A stretch of DNA of 64,000 nt from Sclerurus mexicanus (lineage: Eukaryota; Chordata; Aves; Passeriformes; Furnariidae), in contig VWZF01003025.1 in the NCBI GenBank assembly GCA_013396755.1, positions 125,002 to 189,001 on the forward strand, written 5' to 3'. Both the position numbers and the translations under genes were made by a program. The notes under the pieces are model-generated. The model saw only the letters and a program-made list of their open reading frames with translations. It made no database searches and was not told the origin of the DNA. Below are positions 12,601 through 24,600 of the stretch, one piece after another. Every line of letters begins with the position of its first letter. Position 1 is the first letter of the stretch.

Positions 12601-15600
12601 GATGTAACATTTAACTGGAGGCTGTTTCTCCTTTCAGAGCTTATTTAATCTTCCCTTGTATTTTTATTGAAATACCTACACCACTGGCATTGGTAGCTGG
12701 GGATTCTAATGACTGAAAATGTTACAGTTATGTATTCCCCAATTACACGTATCTGTGAACTGCACTTAAGACTTTTTCCCTTTTAATAATTCAAGCAACA
12801 TTCAACAGGCTGAATTCTGAAAAAAAAAAAGGCAAAATTTTGTATTCAGAGATCTGCATTATTTATGATTTACCAGCAACTCTGAGATGCAAAAATGCCA
12901 ATGAAAACTGAAGAAATATGCTTGGATGAGAAAACACACATACTGCTGAAGATCTGCTTGGAGCAGTAATAGTGAAACAAATCCTATGTCAGCTATAAAT
13001 ACCAGAAACTGATAGAAGGCTGAAAAAAGGGCGAGTTTAAGCACACTACAGTGTAGCTTTGTTTTCATTTTTATCTCATCTGTAATTTTCAAAGAATCAT
13101 ACGGGAAAAGTCCTGCCAGCAATGTTTTTATTCAATTAAGTTCGTTTTTGATAAGATAAGGTTTTCCAGGGTTTGGACCTCAACTTCTTCCTGTAATCTT
13201 TAGATTTTCTTTTCTTCATTTTGCAATTAGGTTGTATTCAAATGATATTTAATACTTCTTCTCTAGATGAGGTTTGTTGATTTTTTTTTTCCAGAATACT
13301 TCAGTGTGAGCCCTTGTAAAAATGCACACTGCAGGTATTGAGCACTTCAATAAATTGCATGTATAAATACAGGAACTTTTATTATTCAGGTGGGCAGAAA
13401 ATGTAAGGTTTTGTAGCTGTGTTTATTGCCATTCCACTATGACTGAAAGACAGATTAGCACAGCTTGTGCCCCTTTCTTTCTGTGGTTATAATTTTGCTG
13501 CACACTCGTGTGGTGACTCAAATGGCTCAGGGTTGTTCCTTTGTTTCTTCAAGCAAACCCTTCTGTGTGTATCCAGAAAGCTCAGGTTCTGCACGTCCTC
13601 TGAGCAACATTCCCAGGAGAGGATGGGACCAGACAGGTCTGGCAAGTCTGTGCTCAAGGCAATCACTCCCTTTGAAATGCAGTCATTCTCCAAAATATCT
13701 TCTTGAAAGAGACATCTGAAGCATGTATTAAGTGAGAAGGAGGAGATGCAAATAAGGAAAAAAAAAATCTTTAGATTCCCCGTTGTCTTGAATATCACAA
13801 GTTCAGCCTTGCAGTTCTAGAAAATATTTGTATTTATATTTTCTTGGACAGTATGTTCCTCTGCATCTGCTTTTCTATCAGGCTTTTCAATAGTTCAGCT
13901 GAGCACGTATCATTTATTCAGACTATTCAAAAATGGATAAGAGACAAGAAAAAGACATATAAACTGCTTTTCTTACTTACCCTAGAATTTCACACACAAC
14001 CCCCCCTAACACATATATATTTTTATATATATTTATATATATTAAATGTATGTAATTATGGGAATGGGTCATACCAGAAGAGACAAAGGACAGTGAGTCT
14101 GTAATTTAACTGGGTTGTGGGAGAAAAAATACAAATTATAGTGGCCAAATATTTTCAGAAGAGGAGGAGGAGAACATTGTGAGGTGAATGTGGAATTAAA
14201 TATGTATGACTAGTATTTCCCACAACTACGGAAGGGTATATTTTAGAATTCATCAGAATCTTTTCTGGATTGTTCAGGAATTCATTTCACACGTGGAAGG
14301 AAGGGAAAGACCAGTAACATGGTGTCCTTCAGAACTGGTGTGTCAGTGCCCCTCTGAAGTTAATATTGATGTTTTGGTGATTTGTGGGTATTTATAAACC
14401 AGTAACAGCTGAAATGCAAAATGTTCCTGAATTCAGAAGGCAGTTCCTGAAATGGCCTAATTCAGATTACATGAACTAATGGTCAGGGGTCCAAGGGGTA
14501 CAAATGTGATAGTTAGATGCTAATCTAGAATGAGAAACGGATACCAGGTTTTTAAAATATAGTTTCTGTAGCATATTTATCTCATCTTAAGTAGTACCTA
14601 TAAGGCTCACTTGTGACATCCATTTGGTGAAATATTGACCCTCCACAACTCACTCAAATCCTGGGAAAGGTTCTGAAAGAGCAAAAGAAACAGAACTATT
14701 ACGTGGGCATGAAAAATGCTGCGTGGCCAGGGATCAATGAAGTAACTTAAAAACACAGGAGTTTTGTAATTTGGCTATCCATTTTATCAATAAACATGAA
14801 GAACTGACTGATTTGAGAAGTCAAATACGCTTTGAGAAAGCACTACACAGTTTTCCAGGATCAGTACCCACGCTGAGGTTGACCTCAGTCTTGGTGAAAC
14901 ACTGAATCAAGAAATTGTGAAATCTCTGCGAAAAAAAGAGAGTTTATTTTGACATCAATAAGTAACAGATGGAAAGGATGCTTTGTAAAGAGGCAGGCAG
15001 CCATGGGAAGAGAAGGTGAATGGAGCTTCAAGGCAGGAATACGTCTAATTAAATCCAGTAAATCACTTCCTCTTTATCAATGGGGGAAAACAGGAGAAAG
15101 GAGGCCAGGTGGAATGGCTTTACTGATGATGTAGCTGCCACTGGGAGAAAGCCAAGTTGCAGTTATAAAGGATTACATTTATTATTAGCTACTAGATGAT
15201 AAATTTGTACTGATTTCCCCTAAAGAGAAAGTAGGCTAAAGAGAACTAAGATGTGCTTATAGGATACAGATGTCGATTCAATACAATGGATAAAAGGGTT
15301 CTCCTGTAGTGAGGAGAGATTAGCTGGACAGTGTCCCTGAAGGTTGTACATTGAGCATGTGAACATGAAAAAATGGAGACGCTATAACAACGGAAGATAA
15401 ATTTGAAACAGCTGAAGTAGAAATGAGATCATACAGGACCTTTCAAGGATACTTTTTTTTTCTTCCTCCTTTTAATGACCTTAGTGGACTTTCTTGAAAA
15501 ACAGTAGTTTTTCATAAGCTTTTAGTTAGGAGTGTGTTTAAAGTTACTTTAGAAATATTGAAGAGATAAAACCCCTTTTGTTTTAAGGATTGGCTTAAGT

Positions 15601-18600
15601 ACTCAATGGGTAATTCTTCCTTTACTGCTTTCCAAACAGGTGTTCTCTCTCTTTCCTTTGAAGCACTGGTGTTGGCCACTGTCAAGGATCCCATCCAGTA
15701 ACTGCCCATTCAAGACAATGGTCCTGTTTTAAAACTTGTTTTAGACATTTTTCCACCAGCACCATATGCTGCAGGCACAGATTTATCCCACTGAAATGAG
15801 AGTAAATTCACAGAAGTCAATGGAATTAATCTTGATTGAACAGAGAAATTGAAATCTGCCTTAGCGTGCTGGATGTGACAATATTTATTGAACAGCATGT
15901 ACATCCACAGTGGATGACAACGGCAGGTCTCAAGCAGAGCACAGCCAGGCACTTGTCTTCCACCCAAACTTCTCCATCTGCCCTCCTGCAGATAGATTAA
16001 CTTTGCTACATCCCTCTGAGGAAATCATCAAAGACTCCCAAAGCATGGGAGTGACCCAGCAGTGTAGATGCAATTTGAAGACACAGATCAAAGCTCCCGT
16101 GGATGCTGGGAGGCAGAGTTTGTTCCTTGGGCACATGCAGAATGTGTGCAGATGAAAACAGTCCTTCACCTGGCTTTTATTCTCTATGCTCACCTTCTCT
16201 CTCTAAGTCATTTGTAAGTTTAGTCCTCCACAGAGGTAATGAGTCTTTTTTTCAGCATGTTACAAACCAGGGTTTAGTATGCTTTCCTATACATTGGACA
16301 AAATGTTGTGGAAGAAAGAGGAGTTTAGCTTCTGTAAATTAACCTCTCTTAATTCACTGTGCTGCAGGTAACTTCACATACACGTCTTATAATACAAGAA
16401 CCCTGAGAGGCACCGATTCAATGCTAACAAAGCAATGTTAGTAGTCTCTTTAAAAATCTGACTGCAAAATAAGAGTATTATACTGGAAACTTAGGATGGC
16501 CCTGGGAAAAAAGTAAAATCTCAAACAAAGGAGCAGATGCACAGCTAGTTTAGGGAATTTATTGGTTTAGCTCTCACATCAAAATTAGCAGCAAAAGGAA
16601 AAGGTTCTTTACTCAGGAGAGTTCAATTTAGCCATTGTTTCACCATTTGGTGCCCTAAGAGAAAGCCACAGTTCTTTTTCTCCGGGATAGATCCGGCAGA
16701 TTCCAGCCCTAGAGCCTGTGGTTTGCGAACTCAAGAAGCTGTAAATTTTATAACTCTGCGCCCTGCGGTCAGAGCTGCTGAGTGTTGTGTCTGAAGTCAG
16801 GTGGTTGGTGTGTTAAAGGTAGACATTAAACAGTTCTATTGAGGAACTGGAAATGTTTAAGGAGGTTGTTTGCCAGCTGTAAATTTGGGAGCAAATGCCA
16901 GTTGGCTGAAAAGATGCTGGAATGTGTCCAGTTAAGTAGACTAGCACTGGAGGTCTTTCCAAATTTGTAGGTCTGATAACTTGGCTAAATATGCAGACTT
17001 CAGTTATTGGGTTGTTAAGGAAGGGCTTTATAATGAATGTTTGAAAATACGATAGAAAACTTTTTATATGCTCGTTACTTTGGCAAAATTGCAACTTTGC
17101 AATAGCATTGCATTCCTGATGGAAACACGGTTGAACATTATACACCGTATGCTGTTTTTCAGCTGAATGCCAGGGACTTTAAAGCATATGGTTTGTGCCC
17201 TGCAATATTTTGTATCCAATACTATTCCACAGTTGGATTTTGCCCTTTTTCTACATAGCTGGGATGATACAGGAGGAAAGACACCTGACTGTGATGCAGC
17301 TCTTGCTCAGTAAACGTTCCCTCTTGCAATCTCCTTGGTGGGAAGGGGCTCCAGCTTTGGCTGCCAGCCAGGAAAGGGAGAGGAAGTTCCCTTCACCTGC
17401 CTATTACAATTGTGGCTATTTCCCAGTGGACAAGCAGGGGATGTAGCCCAAGGTCTTAAAATGCATATGGCCCAGCTTGCCTGGTGTGCAGGATTTACCC
17501 CCCGGGCACTCACCCAGCTGGAGGCTGCGAGTTCCTGACACCATTGTGTGGTTGTTCTCTGAAGTGAGAGATACTGATGGGTCTTGTTCTGACTCGTCCA
17601 AGATCATTTCCTCTTCATTCCCTACGCTCTGTTGAAGCACCAGGAGAATATCGTTTTAACAGGAGTAAAACTGCTTGCCACTTTTACCTTCTCATCCTCC
17701 CTCTTTCCTGTTCTGAACTCTGTGTTCAGGATGTTTTTGTTCTGGTCCTTGCCTCTACTGTCACAAAATAACGAGCACTTTCGGAAGACAAATGTTCAGT
17801 CTAATGCTTCAAGATATTTTTATTAGAAAGGTTTTAAACTTTACTGTTTTTTTGGCCACTGACACAGCACAGTTTTATGACAGTTGTCAGAATGAAATGA
17901 GATGAGGACTAACCCTTACACAAGGTTTTGTGGTATGGACCAAACCTCCTCCTCTTTTGACACTACTTATTAAAAGGCCAGACAGAATTTCAGTCTCTGC
18001 ACTTGAAAGAACACAGAGCACCTACTGAAATGGGAGAAAGTGTTTCTGGCTGCCTAAGATGCTGAGATTTGTGCTAATACCTTGGACTCGTAGGACCTTC
18101 GGATGAGTAAAAGCAAATTGAAACATTTTGAGGTCTGGTCTGTAAGAAGAACCAGGGAAGGAATTGTTTTAATTGAAGAGTAGTTTTCCAGGGCTCAACT
18201 CTTACTACAGTCAGCCCTTCCCCATTTTTTTCTGAAGCACATGTTCTGAAACTTTACACTTGAGATGTTTGTCTCAATTTGTCCTTGAGAGACAAACAAT
18301 AGAGTGCACAGGTTATTGCAACCTTTTTTACCTGGCAACTCTAATGCTCATGGACTTGGGCATTTTGCCTTTTGTAGCCTTAATTGCTGTGTTCTCAGTC
18401 TGGATCATTATTGAGGTTCCCTGACTGGAATAAAATCTTTGGCTGCTAAGACTGGAAAATACAGCATCCATTTTTCTTTCTTCCAGAAAAGTAAACAGTA
18501 TGCAGTCCAGATCCTTCATGCATTCAACATTATTGGGCTGGAGGTCATGTAAATTTGGTCTGAATTTTCAATGTCGTGGGTAATTTCTGTTTTCCAGTAG

Positions 18601-21600
18601 GTCCATTTCCAGAATGCTTTAAAACCCATGGCTACATTTCAAAATGTTATTATATTCCTTGGTCTTAACACAAAGGAAGTTTGTCGTATTTTATGAAATC
18701 AGTCTATACAGAGCTCACTTCTACTTACATGGATTGCTGAAGTGCTCAGTCAGACTTCATGTGAACTTGCCTGATAATTTATTAATGTTTTGAATGGCAG
18801 TCATTAACATAGACTTGAATTGCGCTTGAAATGCTAATGCTTATCAAAAAGCATATTTAGGAACTGAGGGCAACTGCACCTGCTCTTTATATTACTATGA
18901 CAAGATCCATATTGGTGAAGAACTCAAACTTATTAGAGCTCAGTAACTGTAAACTCTCGCACTGTTTCTATTAAGTATGAATGTAAATGCACTTTGCTGC
19001 CAAAAAGTTTCTAAAATAAATGTTGTTAAGTAGAAATTTCTCCCCAAATTTAAGTATGTGTCAGATGTTCAAGCATCTTGCATTGATTATAATTCAGTCT
19101 TGAAATGAATACAGTGAATTTTAGAAAGTTGTCTGCATGAAAGCTGCAGTATAATTCGCCACTAAAATAGTACACCCCCGAGAGCTGGGCTCTCTCAGTT
19201 AAATGACAAAGATTGTTATTACAGTCAGTAGTCACACTTTCTGTAAATTTTCTAACGCATTATGCTAAAATCATGAAGTAAAAGACTTTTCCAATCCTTT
19301 TTCCTCTGTAGACACCCAAGGCCAGGTTCTCTCCTTGGCTGAAGCTTTATCAGCGTCAATCATGAGAAAAATACCAGCTGAGGGTCTTTCAAACAAAATT
19401 TATCACCAGTCTGCATAGAAAAGAGTTTTTTACCAGAAAAAACCCTTCTGTTGTATACCCTCAGCATCGAGAACTGAGGAAGCCATCTCCCACCACCTCT
19501 GCTCCCAACCCCACCCAGCTTCACTACTGCTTTACTTCTTCTAGTAAAGGCTTAGAGTCTTGCTTTCACAAGCGTAGTGTGTATACATATGCTATGTGTG
19601 TATCATGCTTGGTTCATCTTCCTTCACACTGACAGAATCCTTTCTCGACCCCCTGCCTTTTCTTTTTTTTTGTCTTTTAACCAAACCCCAAATGCCCCTC
19701 TGTAGATCCTGTTACAAGGCAAAAATCCTGGCATTGCTTGGGAATACACGCTTTCCAAGACCAACCCAGAAAACAAGACATCTGCCAGAAAACACAGCTA
19801 CTCCTGGGTGACGGTGCAGTCCGAGTGCTCAGCTACCTGTGGTGGTGGTAGGTAACTTTCCGATTGCTAAGCCTCTTCTTTTGCTGTTTTTAAAACATCT
19901 CAAACTTTAAAGCTGCCTTCAATTTTGCAAGTGTGTACTGATACATGCAGGGGGTTACACTGAGCACCTGGTCCTTATTTTTTCACCTGGCAATTCACAA
20001 CACGGATGAAGTACCTTCGTACTTCCTTCATAGTTAAAAAAAAACACCCAGATCCATGCCAGTGTCAATTCATGTCACTGAGACTCAAGTCTTTTTTGTT
20101 AAGGTCACTCCATATCCATATGATACCTTGCTGTTGAAGTAATGTGGGAATTAAATATGTGCTTTGATGTTGCAATTTGAGAACATTGAAAGACACTGAA
20201 GTGAGGAAAATTAGGTAAAATGAGGAAAATTTATCCTATCTGTAGAGAGCAACCGAAGATTAAAATATTATCGAGACCCTCACTGAAAGTTGCACCAAAT
20301 CTGCTCACTGTTTAATTACCAATATTTAATTCTACCAGGTCAAAGTCTGAAATTCCGTGTAATCTAAGGATTTCTTATTGCCATATTCCTCTTGTTTTGC
20401 ACACACCATGTATTTGTTTTTCTAAATCCTGGATGTGCTATCAGTGAAAGTAATGCTGGGGTGTAATGAAAGCAGAAAACTGACATGTGGGAAGTCTTTA
20501 GTACCAAAGGATAGGACTGGGGAATGAAGGAAATGCCTTGTTGTGCTCCTGTATTGGCAAAATAGTCCATCCAGGTGAAATTAAGGAATATCCTGATAGT
20601 GTGTTGTCAGACTTCTCAATATCTCAGTAACAGTTTAAGGAAGAAAGATCCACCAGGAGCACTGCAGCCATAAAATAAGACAGCTGTATTTTCTTCCTTC
20701 CCTTTAAAAGGTGGCAGCATGGATATAAAAATAATGGAAACAACTGTGTTTCCAAATTTGACTTGCTGTGCCAAATGAGCCATGTGTGAGGTGAATGATA
20801 GATCTCAGTTAAAAAGATAAATCTAGAAAATCACTTCATCTCTTAAGGCATTTTCAGTCTTCTCTGTAACCTGTCCTGATGCTGACACCAGATTGAGATT
20901 AGGTGCAGAATTACCTGTGGAATTCTGGAGTCTGTAAAGATATACTGTAAAACATTTGCAGAATGTTTGTTTGCAGTTTGCAAGTGCATGAGGAGGGCTC
21001 TAAGCAAGCCCTGCTAGTGTCTGCAGGGAATCAGGATGTGAAGAATTCCTAATTTTTGCTGGGGGAAGATACTGCAAACACGCTGCTTATAACTGAAATG
21101 TTTCCTCTGACTGCAGTAGTATCTGTGCTGCAGAGAAGGAAATCAAGGTTAAAAACACGCTGCTGGATAAAACCCTATTTTATTTAGTTCAAGTCAGCGA
21201 AATTGTACCACGGATGAGCTTGGCCTCCTTTAATTAAAACTGTTCCCTACTGCTTTTTCTCTTACATTTTGAAGAAAGGTTTATTATAGTGTAATTTTTT
21301 TCCTGGTACTTCCACAGGACACATGACAGCGAAGGCGATTTGTTTGGAAGATCACCGTGCGCGAGTCAACACGTCCCTGTGCGGCCCAAGGATGAAGCCT
21401 TTGAGTGAAACAAAACCGTGCAGCACCAATCCCTGCCCAGCATAGTAAGTCCTCTGTGTTTTGGTACCTGCCCGAGTGTGCCACGGAGCAATTCCTCTCG
21501 GGCAGGCACGTGGAATTGTCCCCTTGCAAGTTGAAGCCCTTTGTGTGCTGGAAGGTGAGTTGTTCGAAGACGTGAGTGGCGCGGCTGCCGCCCAAGGACA

Positions 21601-24600
21601 AGTGTCGGTGTGTGTGATGTGTGAGCAGGGCTCGCTGGGCTCCGTCACCGTGCTGGGCTGAGCTCTGTGACACGGAGCTAATCCAGCTCCTAGAAAAGAA
21701 AGTCTGCCACCTCGACTCATCTTGAGGCACTGAGCCCATTTCCTGAGTAAAGTGCTACTCCCCGTGTGCAGGCTCGGCCCCACGACTCGCATTCCACGTA
21801 TTAGATTAGGTTAAAAGAGCCTCGTGAAGTGTAATTAGTGATTTTTGGACAAAATGCCCCGCGGAGTATCGTGATACCAAGAAGAGAACTGTCTAAACCA
21901 AACAAATTGTCAGCAATGCTCCTGGTGCCCACAGAAATAAATATGAAGGCACTGCCTATGTGAGCAACCCTGTTTTCTAAAAGATGTAAGAAAGGTGAGA
22001 TGCAAAGGAAGACACTGACATGTAGATAAGCACTTAGAATCCAGCTGGTCTAAATCAATTTAAAAACCAAGGGAGTTCCACTGATTTATAGTAGCTGTAA
22101 TAGGGGTCCTTTAGGAAAAAAAAGAAAAGAAAGTTGTGTGCTTATATAATTAAACACAGTGTTATGTGGGTTAGAATATAAATAGGAAGATTGGGATATA
22201 AATGACCATCTTTCTTCTGCCTTTTTTTTTTTCGAGTTTGGATTCCTGACTTTGCAACCTTTGCATTATTTTAATTGTATAATAAAGATCAGAAAAGCTG
22301 TGCTATGTCGCACAAGACATTTGGGCTCCAGAACAGGAGATTGTCTAAAATGGTATGTTGAAAAAATGGAGTGTTTCAGTCAGTGGGAAATAAATACACT
22401 TGAAGATGCATTGAAGCAGAAGAAATGGAGGAAGGGTCTAGACCTGGTGTCATCTGCTGGTTTTACTCTGTGGTGATAAAAGCAATGGGGCAGTAAAAGT
22501 AGTTGGCTCAGCCCATACTTCAGAAAATAACATATTTAATGAAGTTTAATAGGAAGCATTCCTCGTCTCCCCCAGAGGAGGAGGATGGGGCAAAGCAAAA
22601 AGATGCATATGTTCTGCAGTGACTTTGTTTTTACTTAAAAATCCATACTTTGCAATATGTTGAACATACTAAAAAATAGTCCAGTAATAGTTTGGAATTT
22701 CCTGCAAAATTTAATGATTACAGCAGAGTACACAAAATCCAAATGGCAAATTACACACTCTGGCCACAAAACGCTAGAGATAAGGTTTAAATGATGGTAA
22801 CATGTGACATGAGAGCCCCGTGTTCCTGCTTCAGCAGTTTCTTTACATTGCGTTTAAGCCACATGATTTTCTCAATACCAATTTTAAGTAATCTTTGTAG
22901 CCAAACACAATCTTTTCATATGCAACTTATCTCCTGCCAGAACTATTTTTATCCAATGAGTTCAGCATCGTGTATGCAGAAATGTATTGTCTATGATGCC
23001 CCCAAGAGTCTTTTTAAGCTCTTTCTGCTTACCTTTGTTTTGATATGGCATCATTATGCTATAAATCTCCACCCAATTCAAATTAATTTGTACTGACCAC
23101 ACACACAATTTCCATTTCTATTAACCTGAGATCCTGATGTACTTTGAACATCCACTGATACACCTATCACTACAAATGCTGAGTATCCATTTTGACACAC
23201 AATGTTTTCATGCTGAAATTGCAGCTATTCTACACTCTACTACCTTAAACCACAATTAATGAATTGAACTCTAAAAAGAGTACAAAAAGAAGAGATGTAA
23301 AAGCCCCAGGCACCTCTAGGGAAAAACTGTTCGACTCACTAATTAATTATTCTTAAAATCCTTCAGTTATATTAATACATGGAGGATCTACATGTAGGAC
23401 CATGCCTTAAATTAACACATTGCCATTCAGCTGAGTGAAACCATGCCAGAATACCTCTGCTGAGGAATCTGCCCAGAAAGTCACAGCGTGTAACATTTCC
23501 CATAAACCTGAGACTGCCAACAGAAAAAAAAAAAAGTAGGATTCATAAATAGCATGGAAGAATGCTTAATAACCAGCAAATAAAGCAAACCCAAATACAG
23601 CAGGCAGAACAGACAAGGGAAGGAGGTGACTAACAGATGAGATACAAGCGTGTCAGTTTTGGGACATAAAAGAGGCTCCAGACTTGTAAAGGTCAGTGAG
23701 GAATAATTGCTGCATAAGAACAAAGGCTTATTAGTCTGAGTGGGACCAAACTACTGTCCCAACAGCGAGAACACAGAAAGGCACCAGTGCTGCACGCTGT
23801 TGTTGTTAGATTTTGGAGCTGCCAAATCTGGTCGTAATTATTTAGTTATTTGAGCTAATGAAAGATACTCTTGGATCACAGCCCAGATAATCTTGGAAAA
23901 TGGCAGTTTACTAGAGGACATTAAAGTAGGTTTACTGCCCTCTCTGAAGAAGGGAACTTTCTGGGCAGTTACGGTGAATAAACTCTTCAAATGAACACTT
24001 TTGGTTGGTCTACCAGTCACTGTTGTCAGAAACATCAAGGCAAACCAATTAAAAGTTGTAAAATGGATTAAAACTCTTTTCCCAGAAGTTTGCAGTGCAA
24101 TGGTCCAAATGTTTATAAATCAGACAAAAAGGAAACTTCTGATGTGTTCTGGAATTACATAACTACTGACTTTTCACATTAATATTTCTTTGTCCTTAAA
24201 TTAGTGCCTTTTATATTTCCCACTACTTTTGGCAGTTACCGAAGTTGCCAGACTCTGAGAGCTGGGATTTCTTCTATTCCCAGAGGGATTTTTCAAAAAT
24301 AGGCTTTTTATGCATTTTTTTGCAAATTAAAATTAGCTTTGTTTTCAGGCAAATGTGTGCAGACAGGCAAGTGGGATGCTGCACATCTTTCACACAGGAA
24401 AAAAAGCAGCTTTCTTATCATTCAAACTGTATTTAAGCAGCTGTTCCAGTGGTCACAGTGCTGTGAGGAGCTGTGGAAGCAGGATAGCTCAAATGCTCAG
24501 ATTTGAGGCAAGAAGCTTTTCTGTGAACACATTACTAAAAATTTGTAAAACTTTTCTAAAATCCTCAGTTTAATTTCAGTGCTGGGTCTTTGAATAAGAG

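Larger units (their letters stand above)
10877..19705 (+). other. ADAMTS16 intron (8.8 kb)
   Basis: The longest intron of the window. It holds unique AT-rich sequence, a C/T-rich patch near 11700-11940, TA-rich simple sequence at 14011-14050 and a small hairpin at 18266-18298. No nested gene, RNA gene or clear transposon was recognised. The acceptor gcccctctgtag is just before 19706. Confidence 0.8.

Noticed and set aside
15765..15850. Segment with AGAAGTCAATGGAATTA resembling another common sauropsid repeat
   Set aside because: Only a short core matches, which is too little to call a repeat family.
19848..19853. Alternative exon 7 donor 4 bp downstream (19852)
   Set aside because: It would shift the frame into exon 8 and destroy TSP1-2; the 19848 donor keeps it.
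21284..21792. Two long minus-strand open frames (about 150 codons) over exon 8
   Set aside because: They lie antisense to a real exon in GC-rich DNA, where stops are rare, and have no recognisable domain.
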